A stretch of 64,000 nt of DNA, taken from positions 35,264 through 99,263 of the forward strand of contig JAGWUF010000003.1 in the NCBI GenBank assembly GCA_028868545.1, read 5' to 3'. Position numbers and translations under genes: made by a program. The notes beneath the pieces were generated by a model, which worked only from the letters and a program-made list of their open reading frames with translations, searched no databases and was not told the DNA's origin. This document shows positions 40,872 to 53,539 of the stretch, one piece after another. Each line of letters starts with the position of its first letter. The first letter of the stretch is position 1. The stretch comes from Lysobacteraceae bacterium (lineage in GTDB: Bacteria > Pseudomonadota > Gammaproteobacteria > Xanthomonadales > Xanthomonadaceae).

Positions 40872-41669
40872 ATGCGCAAGCGCCTTGCCCTGCCGTCTTT
40901 CGGCTTGTTCACCCTGACCGTGATGCTGGCGGCAGCCCCTGTTGCGGTGGTTGCTGAAACCGACTCAACGCTGGTCCAGCTGCGTCTGGAAGCCACCACC
41001 GGTGGCTATCTGGCCTGGGCCGACAACCGTGTGGCCGGGCCCATTGAAGTGCGCTTGAGCAGCCTTGCCACGCCGCCGCCGGCCAGCGAGCCAGCCTTGC
41101 CCGCACGCGCCAGCGTGGCCGCCGGTGACAGCAGTTTGCTGGCGTTTTTGCCCACCGCCGCCGGTCGCAGTGGTCGCTTGTCGCTGCGACTGACCGCCAC
41201 CCCCGGCAGCTCCAATGCGCGGCCGCAGGATGTGCTGTATCTGCGCCCGCTGGCGCAGGCCGACGCACCGGTCGAGCAAGGCTTCGAGGGCGCGTTCAGC
41301 CATCAAGACCTTGAGAACCGCTATGCGCTGGATTTCGCCGTGCCCACCGGCACGCCGGTGCTGGCCGCCCGCGGCGGCACCGTGATGCAGGTGCAAGTAG
41401 GCTTCACCGGCAGCGGCTTGGATTACGCGCAAGAGGCCAGCCGCGCCAATTTCATCCGCATCCTGCACGACGACGGCAGCATGGCCCTGTACGCGCACTT
41501 GGCCGAACACGGCGCGCTGGTGCACCCCGGCCAGCGCGTGGACACCGGCCAGCGCATCGGTCTGTCCGGCAACACCGGCTACAGCACCGCCCCGCATCTG
41601 CATTTCGCAGTGCAGGTCAACCGCGGCGGGCAGCTGACGGCCATCCCGTTTCGGCTGGCGGCGCGCTGA
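40872..41669 (+). CDS. M23-family peptidase
   Basis: 265 aa with signal peptide (RKRLALPSFGLFTLTVMLAAAP). C-terminal M23 (LytM-like) fold: NRYALDFAVPTGTPVLAARGG, HDDGSMALYAHL and HLHFAV with His ligands. The first Zn histidine of HxxxD is not at its normal place (RYALD), although a His occurs eight residues before (SHQDLENRYALD); such a layout occurs in a known xanthomonad/pseudomonad subgroup. Peptidoglycan hydrolase or regulator. ATG 40872 chosen; 40845 also possible. Confidence 0.88.
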   Translation: MRKRLALPSFGLFTLTVMLAAAPVAVVAETDSTLVQLRLEATTGGYLAWADNRVAGPIEVRLSSLATPPPASEPALPARASVAAGDSSLLAFLPTAAGRSGRLSLRLTATPGSSNARPQDVLYLRPLAQADAPVEQGFEGAFSHQDLENRYALDFAVPTGTPVLAARGGTVMQVQVGFTGSGLDYAQEASRANFIRILHDDGSMALYAHLAEHGALVHPGQRVDTGQRIGLSGNTGYSTAPHLHFAVQVNRGGQLTAIPFRLAAR

Positions 41670-41708
41670 GCGCAATGATGTCTGCCCGCATTGCCATTGA
41701 ACGCCATG

Positions 41709-44150
<2,442 letters not shown>

Positions 44151-44219
44151 CCTGCCATGTCCCCCTGCTGCCAACCGCCACCCGCGGCCGCATGACTTCG
44201 GGCATCCTGCCGCGGCCGG

Positions 44220-44225
44220 TATAAT
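44220..44225 (+). promoter_or_regulatory. -10 element directly before prfC
   Basis: TATAAT six bases before the prfC ATG. Transcription would begin at or beside the A of the start codon, and there is no Shine-Dalgarno sequence (GGTATAATTCCGCAATG). No convincing -35 was found at 16-18 bp. Confidence 0.5.
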
Positions 44226-44231
44226 TCCGCA

Positions 44232-45830
44232 ATGTCAGACATCGCTTCCGAAGCCGCGCGCCGCCGCACCTTCGCCATCATCTCCCACCCCGACGCCGGC
44301 AAGACCACGCTCACCGAGAAGCTGCTGCTGTTCGGGGGCGCGATCCAGATGGCCGGTTCGGTGAAGGGCCGCAAGGCCGCCCGCCACGCGACATCCGACT
44401 GGATGGCGCTGGAGAAGGAGCGCGGCATTTCCGTGACCAGCTCGGTGATGCAGTTTCCCTACGAGGGCCGCATCGTCAACCTGCTGGACACCCCCGGCCA
44501 TGCCGACTTCGGTGAGGACACCTACCGCGTGCTCACTGCGGTGGACTCGGCGCTGATGGTGATCGACGTCGCCAAGGGCGTGGAGGAACGCACCGTCAAG
44601 CTGATGGAGGTGTGCCGCCTGCGCGACACCCCCATCATGACCTTCGTCAACAAGCTCGACCGCGAGGGCAAGGATCCGATCGAGCTGCTGGACGAGATCG
44701 AATCGGTGCTGGGCATCCAGTGCGCGCCGGTGACCTGGCCGATCGGCATGGGCAAGCGCCTGAAGGGCGTGGTGCACCTGCTCAGCGGCGAAGTGCATCT
44801 GTACGAATCCGGGCGCAACTTCACCCGCCAGGACTCCACCATCTTCCCGTCGCTGGACGATCCGCGCGTGGCGGCCGCCATCGGCGCGGCCATGCTGGCC
44901 GAAGTGCGCGAGCAGCTGGAGCTGGTACAGGGCGCCTCGCATCCGTTCGACCACGCCGAATACCTGGCCGGCAAGCAGTCGCCGGTGTTCTTCGGTTCCG
45001 GCGTCAACAACTTCGGTGTGCAGCCGCTGCTGGATTTCTTCGTCCAGCACGCACCCGCGCCCGGCACCCGCGCCACCACCGGCCGCGACGTGGCGGCTTC
45101 GGAAAACAAGCTCACCGGCTTCGTGTTCAAGATCCAGGCCAACATGGACCCGATGCACCGCGACCGCGTCGCCTTCATGCGGGTGTGCTCCGGCAAGTTC
45201 AGCGCCGGCATGAAGGCGTTCCACGTGCGCAGCGGCAAGGACGTCAAGCTGGCCAATGCGTTGACCTTCATGGCCAGCGACCGCGAGATCGCCGAAAGCG
45301 CCTATCCGGGCGATGTCATCGGCATCCACAACCACGGCACCATTTCCATCGGCGACACCTTCACCGAGGGCGAGAAACTCACCTTCACCGGCATTCCCAG
45401 TTTCGCACCGGAACTGTTCCGGCGCGCGCGCCTGCGTGACCCGCTCAAGCTCAAGCAGTTGCAGAAGGGCCTGGCGCAATTGTCGGAAGAAGGCGCCACC
45501 CAGTTCTTCAAGCCGCTGCTGAGCAACGATTTGATCCTCGGCGCGGTGGGCGTGCTGCAGTTCGACGTGGCCGCCTATCGGCTGAAAGACGAATACGGGG
45601 TGGAAGCCATCTTCGAGCCGGTGCAGGTGGCCACCGCGCGCTGGATCCGCTGCGATGACGACAAGACGCTGGAAGAGTTCCGCGACAAGCACGCGCTGAA
45701 CCTGGCGTTGGATGCCGCCGGTGCGCTGGTCTACCTGGCCCCCAGCCGGGTCAACCTGCAACTGGCGCAGGAACGCGCGCCAAAGGTGGAATTCCACGCC
45801 ACCCGGGAAATTGCGCAGTCGGCGGCCTAG
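44232..45830 (+). CDS. prfC: peptide chain release factor 3
   Basis: 532-aa GTPase that removes RF1/RF2 from ribosomes. G1 HPDAGKTT (19-26), switch [23 protein letters not shown]3 [17 protein letters not shown]4 NKLDREG. RF3-specific [19 protein letters not shown] block present. Normal length. Start [20 protein letters not shown] matches the family and agrees with the promoter placement. Confidence 0.97.
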   Translation: MSDIASEAARRRTFAIISHPDAGKTTLTEKLLLFGGAIQMAGSVKGRKAARHATSDWMALEKERGISVTSSVMQFPYEGRIVNLLDTPGHADFGEDTYRVLTAVDSALMVIDVAKGVEERTVKLMEVCRLRDTPIMTFVNKLDREGKDPIELLDEIESVLGIQCAPVTWPIGMGKRLKGVVHLLSGEVHLYESGRNFTRQDSTIFPSLDDPRVAAAIGAAMLAEVREQLELVQGASHPFDHAEYLAGKQSPVFFGSGVNNFGVQPLLDFFVQHAPAPGTRATTGRDVAASENKLTGFVFKIQANMDPMHRDRVAFMRVCSGKFSAGMKAFHVRSGKDVKLANALTFMASDREIAESAYPGDVIGIHNHGTISIGDTFTEGEKLTFTGIPSFAPELFRRARLRDPLKLKQLQKGLAQLSEEGATQFFKPLLSNDLILGAVGVLQFDVAAYRLKDEYGVEAIFEPVQVATARWIRCDDDKTLEEFRDKHALNLALDAAGALVYLAPSRVNLQLAQERAPKVEFHATREIAQSAA

Positions 45831-45845
45831 CTATCAGCGGCCTAG

Positions 45846-46274
45846 TTACGAGGCGATGTAACGCTGCAACTGGTCGATGTCCTGCCGCTGCATCTCGATC
45901 ACGGCCTTCACCAGGTCGCCGATCGACAACACCCCGATCACGGTGTCGCCCTCCAGTACCGGCAGGTGGCGGATGCGGCTGTCGGTGACCAGCTGCATGC
46001 AGTGCTCGGTGCTGTCGCCGGGGGCCACCGTGCGTACCTGCGCGGTCATGATGTCGCGCACCGGGGTTTCCCGCGACGAGCGGCCTTTCAGCACGATCTT
46101 GCGGGCGTAATCGCGTTCGGAAAGGATGCCCACCAGGTGCGGGCCTTCCATCACCAGCAATGCCCCCACGCCGCGCTCGCCCATCAGGCGGATGGCGTCG
46201 TACACCGGTGCATCCGGGCCGATGGCAATGATCTCGGCGGACTTGGTTTCCAGCAGCTGACGCACTGTGCGCAT
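45846..46274 (-). CDS. CBS-domain protein
   Basis: 142 aa, two tandem CBS motifs: VYDAIRLMGERGVGALLVMEGPHLVGILSERDYARKI and VRDIMTAQVRTVAPGD with RIRHLPVLEGDTVIGVLSIGDLV. A stand-alone CBS pair, likely binding an adenine nucleotide. Converges with prfC with 15 bp between stop codons, a spacer containing a short direct repeat (GCGGCCTAG twice). Confidence 0.92.
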   Translation of the reverse strand: MRTVRQLLETKSAEIIAIGPDAPVYDAIRLMGERGVGALLVMEGPHLVGILSERDYARKIVLKGRSSRETPVRDIMTAQVRTVAPGDSTEHCMQLVTDSRIRHLPVLEGDTVIGVLSIGDLVKAVIEMQRQDIDQLQRYIAS

Positions 46275-46376
46275 GGCCGTTTCCTCGCGGTTGGAAATGC
46301 TGGCCCGAGCATACTTCCGATTGCGTCCGCCCGCATCTTGCCGGTGCAACGCAAGCCGGCGCCGCAGGCCTGCACC

Positions 46377-47132
46377 TCAATCCAGCGTGCGCAGATAGAC
46401 CACGCCGCCCATGCCGCCCATCTGCCGTTGGATCGCCTGCGCCCGACCTTGCACGAAGGCACCGGGATGCGCGGCACTGTAGCGTTTCGGGCTGGGCAGC
46501 ACCGCCGCCAGCCGTGCCGCCTCGGCGGGGGTCAAGCCGGCGGCATCCTTGCCGAAAAACCCGCGTGCCGCCGCCTGCGCGCCATACACGCCATCGCCGA
46601 ATTCGGCGATGTTGACGTACAGCTCCAGGATGCGCCGCTTCGGCCACAGCGCTTCGATCAAGGCCGTGTACCAGACTTCCAGCCCCTTGCGCAGCCAGCG
46701 GGTGGGCCCGCTGCCCTGCCACAGGAACAGATTTTTCGCGGTTTGCTGGCTGATGGTGCTGGCCCCGCGCAGGCGTCGCACCGGCGTGCCCCGCTTCTCG
46801 GCCCGCGCGATCATCTTCTCGTTGTGCGCCTGCGCCTTTTCGATGGCGGCAAAATCGAACCCGTGGTGGGTGGCGAAATTCTGGTCTTCCGACGCCACCA
46901 CCGCCAACGCCAGATTGGGTGAAATCCGGCGCAAGCTGCGAAATTCATACTGGATCTGGAAGCCGGGGTTGCCGGCCACGGCCGCATCCAGCCAGCGCGC
47001 CAGCATGAACGGGGAGCCGACCGGATCGACAAACCGCAACACCAGCACCTGCAGCACACTGCCCACCACGAACAGCACCGGCAACTTCCACCACCAGCCA
47101 CGCAGCCGGCCACGCCATCGGGCCGCACTCAT
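46377..47132 (-). CDS. mtgA: monofunctional biosynthetic peptidoglycan transglycosylase
   Basis: 251 aa. One N-terminal membrane helix ([20 protein letters not shown]), then GT51: [17 protein letters not shown] (catalytic Glu), [49 protein letters not shown] and [15 protein letters not shown]. Glycan polymerisation only; no transpeptidase domain. Confidence 0.95.
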   Translation of the reverse strand: MSAARWRGRLRGWWWKLPVLFVVGSVLQVLVLRFVDPVGSPFMLARWLDAAVAGNPGFQIQYEFRSLRRISPNLALAVVASEDQNFATHHGFDFAAIEKAQAHNEKMIARAEKRGTPVRRLRGASTISQQTAKNLFLWQGSGPTRWLRKGLEVWYTALIEALWPKRRILELYVNIAEFGDGVYGAQAAARGFFGKDAAGLTPAEAARLAAVLPSPKRYSAAHPGAFVQGRAQAIQRQMGGMGGVVYLRTLD

Positions 47133-47239
47133 GCGCCCACGCCTTGCGTTTGCCAACCGTACACCCCATCTCCTGGCATTGCCTATCCCCTCTCCTGCAC
47201 GCTGCCATTATCGGTGTCGGCACTCTTCACGGTAAGCCC

Positions 47240-48151
47240 ATGTCACAGCCCACGGCACACCCCCGCGACACCCAACTGCGTTTCCTGCTGCCGGCCGCCG
47301 GTGTGCGCGGCGTGGCCGTGCAACTGGCGTCCAGCTGGCAGACCATTGCCGGCCGCAGCCACTACCCCGACGCTGCAGCCACCTTGCTGGGCGAAGCCTG
47401 CGCCGCCGCCGCCCTGTTCACCGGGCACGCCAAGGTCGATGGCCGGCTGTCGGTGCAGCTGCGCAGCAACGGCCCGATCAGCACCCTGTTTGCCGAATGC
47501 ACCGCCGCCGGCACCTTGCGCGGCATCGTGCGCCTGCGCGAGGATGCCGCCGCGCCGGCGGCGGATCTGCGTGCGCTGGGGGCCGATGCAGTGCTGGCAA
47601 TCACCATTGAAAACCCCGCGCTGGGCAACGCCGAGCCGATGCGCTACCAGGGCCTGGTGGCGTTGCAATCGGAGCGGCTGGACCAGGCCTTCGAGGACTA
47701 TTTCCGGCAATCCGAACAGCTTCCCACCCGCCTGTTGCTGGCCTGCAATGGCCAGCGCGCGGTCGGCCTGCTGCTGCAGAAACTGCCCGGCGCGGAGGGC
47801 GACGAGGACGGCTTCCGTCGCACCAGCGCGCTGTTCGATACCCTCGGCCGCGACGAGCTGCTGGCATTGCCTGCGACCGAAGTCATCCACCGCCTGTTCC
47901 ACGAGGAAAGCCCGCAATTGCTGGGTGAAAAGCCGCTGGATTTCGCTTGCTCCTGTTCCCGGGAGCGGGTGGAAGCAATGCTGGTCTCGCTGGGTCGCGA
48001 GGAGGCCGACGCCGCCGTGCACGCCGGCAACGGCCACGCATCGGTCGTGTGCGAATTCTGTGGCCAGGGCTACCAGTTCGATGCGGCGCACATTTCCCGC
48101 CTGTTCACGCTGGCAGGCAGTGCACATTCGCCGGCAGCCAGCGTACAGTGA
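47240..48151 (+). CDS. hslO: Hsp33 redox-activated chaperone
   Basis: 303 aa. N-terminal fold with GEACAAAALFTGHAKVDGRLSVQL, and the C-terminal zinc switch with four cysteines in FACSCSRERVEAM (CxC) and VVCEFCGQGYQF (CxxC). Holds unfolded proteins under oxidative stress. Divergent from mtgA, 107 bp between starts. Confidence 0.96.
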   Translation: MSQPTAHPRDTQLRFLLPAAGVRGVAVQLASSWQTIAGRSHYPDAAATLLGEACAAAALFTGHAKVDGRLSVQLRSNGPISTLFAECTAAGTLRGIVRLREDAAAPAADLRALGADAVLAITIENPALGNAEPMRYQGLVALQSERLDQAFEDYFRQSEQLPTRLLLACNGQRAVGLLLQKLPGAEGDEDGFRRTSALFDTLGRDELLALPATEVIHRLFHEESPQLLGEKPLDFACSCSRERVEAMLVSLGREEADAAVHAGNGHASVVCEFCGQGYQFDAAHISRLFTLAGSAHSPAASVQ

Positions 48152-48184
48152 GGCCGTTGCGCATCGGCTCGGCCATTCACTGTA

Positions 48185-48213
48185 TTGTTAAAGAAACATA
48201 AATCCACTAGGAT
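48185..48213 (+). promoter_or_regulatory. predicted sigma-70 promoter
   Basis: TTGTTA (48185-48190), 17 bp of AT-rich DNA, TAGGAT (48208-48213), 57 bp before the next gene. A small CCCGC/GCGGG hairpin follows at the start of the predicted transcript. Confidence 0.5.
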
Positions 48214-48269
48214 GAATACCCCGCGTCTGCGGGAACTTCACTCGAGAGTTGGCTGTCGTACACGCATCC

Positions 48270-49136
48270 ATGACCCTGCGCCTGCTGCCCATTGCTGCTG
48301 CCGTCTTTGCCCTGGCGTTTGCCAGCGGCAACGTGCATGCGCAAAACAAGGCAGGCAAGCGCAGCGACCCCAAGATGGTGCCGATCCTGAACAAGGACAG
48401 CTTGAAGCTGGAGGCCGTGCTGATGCTGGAGCCTGCCACCAGCAACAGCGGCACGGGTGCCCGCTGGCGGTTCGGCAATACCACGCTGGAGGCCACCTAT
48501 GGCCTGCAAACGGGCGACTCCCTCGCCCTGCTGTGTGACCGTCGCGGCGGCATGGCCCCGGCCATCGGCCAGCTGGCCAGCAACTGCGTGCTGGCCTCGC
48601 TGGAAGACAAACCCGGCAACATCAGCCGGCATGCCAGCGCTGGCGTTGCCATGGCAAAAGATGGCGCAAGACTCAGCTTGAGTGCCGGCAAGGGGCGGGA
48701 TCTCCTGCCGGCATGGCTGGCCCCTGGCCAGCTGGGCGGCGCGCGGTATTCCCAGAATGATTTCTCGCTGTTCGCGGCAAAGAGCGTGGGCGCCGAAGGC
48801 TTCGTCAGCGTGGGTGGCACCGTGGCCCGCGCCCGTCTGGTGCCGGCGGCCGACGTGCCGCAAATCGCCGACCAGTGGAATACCCGCAGCCTGAGCGTTG
48901 GCGGCGGCTATGGCAACTTCGGCGCGAACATCGTTGGCCGGGTGGTCAACGTGCCGGGCGAAAGCGCCGTCTGGAAAGGCTTGGGGCTGGGCTTGACCTG
49001 GCGCACCCCGTGGAATGGCCAACTCAGCGTCGGCGCCGACAACGTGGTGACCCGCGGCAAGAACCCGTTCTCGCTCAAAGGTGATCAGGGCGACGAAGGC
49101 ACCGTGCCCTACGTCCGCTACCAGCAGGATCTTTGA
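48270..49136 (+). CDS. exported protein, probable beta-strand rich
   Basis: 288 aa with signal peptide (TLRLLPIAAAVFALAFASGNVHA). The mature part alternates polar and hydrophobic residues and is Gly-rich (SLSVGGGYGNFGANIVGRVV, GLGLGLTWRTPWNGQLSVG), ending near GTVPYVRYQQDL; this looks like an outer-membrane or barrel-associated protein. No family recognised. Own promoter and terminator. Confidence 0.72.
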   Translation: MTLRLLPIAAAVFALAFASGNVHAQNKAGKRSDPKMVPILNKDSLKLEAVLMLEPATSNSGTGARWRFGNTTLEATYGLQTGDSLALLCDRRGGMAPAIGQLASNCVLASLEDKPGNISRHASAGVAMAKDGARLSLSAGKGRDLLPAWLAPGQLGGARYSQNDFSLFAAKSVGAEGFVSVGGTVARARLVPAADVPQIADQWNTRSLSVGGGYGNFGANIVGRVVNVPGESAVWKGLGLGLTWRTPWNGQLSVGADNVVTRGKNPFSLKGDQGDEGTVPYVRYQQDL

Positions 49137-49169
49137 TCCCGGCGCGGCACTTGCAGTGTCTGCCAATGA

Positions 49170-49200
49170 AAGGCCGCATCCTGGGTGCGGCCTTCGTGTT
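49170..49200 (+). terminator. rho-independent terminator
   Basis: AAGGCCGCA (49170-49178), 7-nt loop, TGCGGCCTT (49186-49194), then CGTGTTT. Placed 33 bp after the stop of the exported protein gene. Confidence 0.7.
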
Positions 49201-49227
49201 TCCAGGTACCCCGCCGGACAAGACCCG

Positions 49228-50115
49228 TCACGGCAGGCTCAACCGCGCATCGCCCGAAAACGTCTGGATCCGGATATCCCCCTTGCCCGCACCGTAGCGC
49301 ACCCGGTAACTGGAACCCGGCCCGAACTCTTCCTTGCGTACCTTCGCCCCGGGCGCGCTCAACGTGCCGCTGAAGCTTTCGCCGGCCACCTGCGCCGACA
49401 GGTTGGCCGGCAGTTTCAGGCTCAAATCGCCACTGACGCTTTCCATCCGCACCTCGCCGTCTTCGGCCAATGCCAGCTCCAGTGCCATGTCCCCGGACAC
49501 CGAGTTGGCGGACAGTTTGCGCACCGCGCTGCCCAACGTGTTCAGCCGGATGTCACCGGACACGGTTTCCAGCGCGATTTCGCCATTCAAGCGGCCCTGG
49601 GTGATCAGATCGCCGCTGACGGTTTCCACCCGCAGGCGCGGGCTGTTGATCGCCAGCCTGACATCGCCACTGATGGAACCGATCTTGCCGCGCGCAGGCG
49701 CACCGTTGGCGGTGATGTCGCCACTGACCGATTGCAGCTCCAGCTCGCGCGAGGCCACGCCACTGACATTGATGTCGGCCGACACCGTGTTCACCTCCAG
49801 ATCGGCCAGCAGCGGCACTTGCAGCAGCAGCCGGCTGGGTTCGGCAGTACGACCGCGGGCGGGGTACTGCACCTTGATCCGCAGCACCCGCGCATCGCCT
49901 TCCACCGACAGTTTTTCCACCCCGTCTCCCAGGCTGCCGGTCAGCTGCACTTCCGGGCGGTTCCAGGCCACCACTTCCACCTTGCCCTTCACGTTGTCCA
50001 CTTCCACCCGCCCTCGCGGATCCAGCGGGCGGGTCTGGTTGATGGGGGTTGCCGCGAATGCCGGCAGCGCGCTCACCGCCGCCAGCAGCACCATTCCCTT
50101 GATCGTGTTTTGCAT
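49228..50115 (-). CDS. DUF4097 beta-strand repeat protein
   Basis: 295 aa with signal peptide (QNTIKGMVLLAAVSALPAFA). At least six repeats of the motif xSVSGD (NTVSADINV, QSVSGDITA, GSISGDVRL, ETVSGDLIT, ETVSGDIRL, NSVSGDMAL, ESVSGDLSL), the hallmark of DUF4097/DUF4098 beta-solenoid proteins. Last gene of an ECF sigma operon; such proteins often accompany envelope-stress regulators. Function unknown. Confidence 0.92.
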   Translation of the reverse strand: MQNTIKGMVLLAAVSALPAFAATPINQTRPLDPRGRVEVDNVKGKVEVVAWNRPEVQLTGSLGDGVEKLSVEGDARVLRIKVQYPARGRTAEPSRLLLQVPLLADLEVNTVSADINVSGVASRELELQSVSGDITANGAPARGKIGSISGDVRLAINSPRLRVETVSGDLITQGRLNGEIALETVSGDIRLNTLGSAVRKLSANSVSGDMALELALAEDGEVRMESVSGDLSLKLPANLSAQVAGESFSGTLSAPGAKVRKEEFGPGSSYRVRYGAGKGDIRIQTFSGDARLSLP

Positions 50116-50129
50116 GATTCTGGCTCCTG

Positions 50130-50639
50130 TCAGGCAAACAGCGCGCGGCGTGACAGCGCGAGTTTGCGGGCGTAGATCTGTCGCAATTGTCCAAGCAGCA
50201 AGGGCGAGTCCGGGTTCTTGCGCAATGCCTCGCGCACTTGCTGCGCGCCTTGATCCAGCGCCTGCAACCCCGGTTGCCAGTTGGCGGGCGCGGCGTGGGG
50301 TTCCAGCTCGCGCAGGGCCGCCTGGTAATGCCGGGTCAGCAGCTGGGCCTGCGGTGGCAGGGCTGCCACCGCCGCATCCGGCGGCGACGGCACCGCCACG
50401 GGGCGCGCGTGATGCGGGCCCGGCTGCCCGGCCAGACCCAGCATCAGCAGCAAGGACGCCGCCAGCGCCCACGGCCAGGTGCGCCATCCCGACACCGGCC
50501 GCGCCGGCTGCGCTGCCAGGCGACTGGCGATGCCCGGCCACAAGTCGCGCGCAGGCGCGACCTCCCGCTGCAGGGCGCGCAACGCAAGCCGCAGCTGCGC
50601 ATCCCCCTTGTGTGTGTACTGATTCATGCCCTGATTCAT
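50130..50639 (-). CDS. putative anti-sigma factor, single-pass membrane protein
   Basis: 169 aa. N-terminal cytoplasmic helix region with ALRALQREVAPARDLWPGIASRL (a common anti-sigma-like helix), one membrane helix (WPWALAASLLLMLGLAG), periplasmic Ala/Pro/Gln-rich helical tail. No HxxxCxxC zinc motif. Overlaps the sigma gene by ATGA, so coupled. Assigned by context, not sequence match. Confidence 0.75.
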   Translation of the reverse strand: MNQGMNQYTHKGDAQLRLALRALQREVAPARDLWPGIASRLAAQPARPVSGWRTWPWALAASLLLMLGLAGQPGPHHARPVAVPSPPDAAVAALPPQAQLLTRHYQAALRELEPHAAPANWQPGLQALDQGAQQVREALRKNPDSPLLLGQLRQIYARKLALSRRALFA

Positions 50640-51223
50640 GTCATGTCGTCTCCCATGCGTGTGCGCAGCAAGCCGCGTGCACGATGCAATTGCGCTTTCG
50701 AACTACCCACCGCCATGCCCAGTTCCCGGGCAATCTCCTCGTGCTTCCAGCCCTCGACGTCGTGCAGGACCAGCACCGCCCGTGCGCGCGGCGGCAACGT
50801 GGCCACCGCCTGCTCCAGATCCCGGCCCAACATGGCATGGCTGGCGGTGTCCAGCGCGGCCGCCGTTTCCAGCGCTTCGTCGTCTTCATGCCAGGGCCTG
50901 CTGCGCCGCGTCCGCAACTCCATCAACGCGGTGTTGACCGCCAACCGATGCAGCCAGGTCGACACCGCACTCTCGAAGCGGAAAGTCGGCAACGCCTGCC
51001 AGGCGCGGACAAAGGCCTCCTGCGTCAGATCCTCCGCCCGCGCACCGGCCTGCCCCACCAGCCGCACGATCACCCCGTGCACGCGCCGGTGATGGCGGCG
51101 ATAGATCTGCTCGAACGCCCCCACATCCGCCGCCGCGGCCCGGCGCGCCAGGCCAGCATCGACGTCGTGGTCTGCAACTTCGTCGGACATGGGCAGTTGC
51201 GGCAGGGGGGAGATCAGCATCAT
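50636..51223 (-). CDS. ECF RNA polymerase sigma factor
   Basis: 195 aa, normal two-domain ECF. Region 2: FEQIYRRHHRRVHGVIVRLVG, AEDLTQEAFVRAWQALPTFRFESAVSTWLHRLAVN. Region 4: LPPRARAVLVLHDVEGWKHEEIARELGMAVGSSKAQLHRAR. Leads a three-gene operon with the anti-sigma-like and DUF4097 genes. ATG 51223 chosen; ATG 51190 is also possible and neither has a clear ribosome site. Confidence 0.94.
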   Translation of the reverse strand: MMLISPLPQLPMSDEVADHDVDAGLARRAAAADVGAFEQIYRRHHRRVHGVIVRLVGQAGARAEDLTQEAFVRAWQALPTFRFESAVSTWLHRLAVNTALMELRTRRSRPWHEDDEALETAAALDTASHAMLGRDLEQAVATLPPRARAVLVLHDVEGWKHEEIARELGMAVGSSKAQLHRARGLLRTRMGDDMT

Positions 51224-51292
51224 GCAGGCTGGGATGCAGGAATGCGCGGAAAGGTTGCAGTGCTTGTCCCGACTGATGGCCGTCCCAACGAA

Positions 51293-51316
51293 AACGGCGA
51301 CCTTGCGGTCGCCGTT
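51293..51316 (-). terminator. intrinsic terminator after sucCD
   Basis: AACGGCGACC, TTGC loop, GGTCGCCGTT: 10-bp perfect stem. On the minus strand it is followed by TTCGTTGG, on the plus strand by CTTGTTT. It lies 26 bp past sucD and upstream of the sigma gene, separating the two operons. Confidence 0.75.
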
Positions 51317-51341
51317 CTTGTTTCAACCCTGTGCGCCCGAC

Positions 51342-52217
51342 TTACTTCGCCAGCCGCTTGGCGATGGCTGCACCCAGATCGCCCGGGCTGCGCACGGTGG
51401 TGATGCCGGCCTTTTCCATCGCCGCGAACTTGCCTTCGGCGGTACCCGACCCGCCGGAAGCGATTGCACCGGCGTGGCCCATGCGCTTGCCCTTCGGCGC
51501 CGACGCACCGGCGATGAAACCCACCACCGGCTTGGTGACGTGCTTGGCAATGAACTCGGCAGCTTCTTCTTCGGCGCTGCCGCCGATTTCACCGACCATG
51601 ATGATGCCTTCGGTCTGCGGATCGTTCTGGAACAGCTTCAGCGCGTCGATGAAGTTGGTGCCGTTGATCGGGTCGCCGCCGATGCCGATGCAGGTGCTCT
51701 GGCCCAGGCCCACGTCGGTGGTCTGCTTGACCGCTTCGTAGGTCAGCGTGCCGCTGCGCGAGACGATGCCCACCTTGCCCGGCAGGTGGATGTGGCCGGG
51801 CATGATGCCGATCTTGCATTCGCCGGGGGTGATCACGCCGGGGCAGTTGGGGCCCACCAGCACCACGTCGGGATGGCCCTTCAGCACGTTCTTCACGCGC
51901 AGCATGTCCAGCACCGGGATGCCTTCGGTGATGCAGACGATGACCTTGATGCCGGCCGCAGCCGCTTCCAGGATGGCGTCGGCCGCGAACGGCGGCGGCA
52001 CGTAGATCACCGACGCATCGGCGCCGGTGGCGGCCACGGCTTCGGCCACGGTGTTGAACACCGGCAGGCCGATGTGGGTGGTGCCGCCCTTGCCGGGGGT
52101 GACGCCGCCGACGACCTGGGTGCCGTAATCCAGCATCTGCTGGGCGTGGAAGGTGCCCTGCGAGCCGGTGAAGCCTTGCACGATGACCTTGGTGTTCTTG
52201 TTGATCAAAACGGACAT
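51342..52217 (-). CDS. sucD: succinyl-CoA synthetase subunit alpha
   Basis: 291 aa. CoA-binding [49 protein letters not shown], and the phosphohistidine in [13 protein letters not shown] near 245. TCA-cycle enzyme, partner of sucC 12 bp upstream. Confidence 0.97.
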   Translation of the reverse strand: MSVLINKNTKVIVQGFTGSQGTFHAQQMLDYGTQVVGGVTPGKGGTTHIGLPVFNTVAEAVAATGADASVIYVPPPFAADAILEAAAAGIKVIVCITEGIPVLDMLRVKNVLKGHPDVVLVGPNCPGVITPGECKIGIMPGHIHLPGKVGIVSRSGTLTYEAVKQTTDVGLGQSTCIGIGGDPINGTNFIDALKLFQNDPQTEGIIMVGEIGGSAEEEAAEFIAKHVTKPVVGFIAGASAPKGKRMGHAGAIASGGSGTAEGKFAAMEKAGITTVRSPGDLGAAIAKRLAK

Positions 52218-52229
52218 GGGTGATGCTCC

Positions 52230-53396
52230 TTACTTGCCGGCGACGGCCGCAACCGCCTTCTTCGCGCCGTCGTTGATGTCGTCGGCCGGAATGATGGCCA
52301 GCCCGGAGTTCTTCAGCAGGTCCTTGCCCGCTTCGACATTGGTGCCTTCCAGACGCACGATGACCGGGATCTTGACGCCCACGTCCTTGACCGCGGCGAT
52401 GATGCCCTCGGCGATCATGTCGCAACGGACGATGCCGCCGAAGATGTTGACGAAAATGGCCTTCACCTTGTCGCTGGACAGGATCAGCTTGAACGCTTCG
52501 GTCACGCGCTCCTTGTTGGCACCGCCGCCGACGTCCAGGAAGTTCGCGGGCGCACCGCCTTCCAGCTTGATCACGTCCATGGTGGCCATCGCCAGGCCGG
52601 CACCGTTGACCATGCAGCCGATGTTGCCGTCCATGGTCACGTAGTTCAGGTCGTACTGGCTGGCGCGCACTTCGGTTTCGTCTTCCTGGCGGATGTCGCG
52701 CATCGCGGTCAGGTCGGGGTGGCGGAAGCTGGCGTTGTCGTCGGAATTGATCTTGCCGTCCAGCACCGCCAGGTTGCCGTCGGCGAGGATCGCCAGCGGG
52801 TTCAATTCCACCAGCGCCAGATCCTTGTCGTTGAACAGCTTGAACAGGCCCAGCATGATCTTGGTGAGCTGGCCCACCTGCTTGGCATTCAGGCCCAGCG
52901 CGAAGCCCAGGTTGCGGCATTCGAACGGCTGCAGGCCCTGCACGTAGTTCACGTGCAGGGTCTTGATGGCCTCGGGCTTCTCGTGCGCCACCTGCTCGAT
53001 GTCCATGCCGCCTTCCGCCGACGCGATGAAGGTGACGGAACGGGTATCGCGATCCACCAGCACCGACAGGTACAGCTCCTTGGCGATGTCGGTGCCTTCG
53101 CAAACCAGCACCGAATCCACCGGCAGCTCGACGCCAGCGGTCTGGTAGGTGGCCATCTTCGTGCCCAGCATGCCCTTGGCGTGCTCGCGCACTTCATCCA
53201 GCGTCTTCGCCAACTTCACGCCACCGGCCTTGCCGCGGCCGCCGGCATGGATCTGCGCCTTGATGACCCACAGGCCACCGGGAATGGTCTTGGCCGCTTC
53301 GACGGCCTCCTCCGGCGTGCGCGCAACGCGCCCGGTGGGAACTGCGATGCCGTATTCGGCAAACAACTGCTTGGCCTGATATTCGTGGAAATTCAT
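52230..53396 (-). CDS. sucC: succinyl-CoA synthetase subunit beta
   Basis: 388 aa, ATP-grasp subunit: [56 protein letters not shown], and [29 protein letters not shown]. Full length. Divergent from pilS with 143 bp between start codons; this adjacency is typical of xanthomonads. Confidence 0.97.
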   Translation of the reverse strand: MNFHEYQAKQLFAEYGIAVPTGRVARTPEEAVEAAKTIPGGLWVIKAQIHAGGRGKAGGVKLAKTLDEVREHAKGMLGTKMATYQTAGVELPVDSVLVCEGTDIAKELYLSVLVDRDTRSVTFIASAEGGMDIEQVAHEKPEAIKTLHVNYVQGLQPFECRNLGFALGLNAKQVGQLTKIMLGLFKLFNDKDLALVELNPLAILADGNLAVLDGKINSDDNASFRHPDLTAMRDIRQEDETEVRASQYDLNYVTMDGNIGCMVNGAGLAMATMDVIKLEGGAPANFLDVGGGANKERVTEAFKLILSSDKVKAIFVNIFGGIVRCDMIAEGIIAAVKDVGVKIPVIVRLEGTNVEAGKDLLKNSGLAIIPADDINDGAKKAVAAVAGK

Positions 53397-53539
53397 GGAT
53401 CACCGGGGAGAGGACGGCGGGGAGAGGACGGACGCTCCGCGCCGCCGGTTTTTCCGGCCCGGCGCGGGCGGACGCCCATTTTAGCGTGTTGCGGCGCGTC
53501 ATGCGTTGTCCCGTCTTCCGGATCTTGCATACTCGGGGA

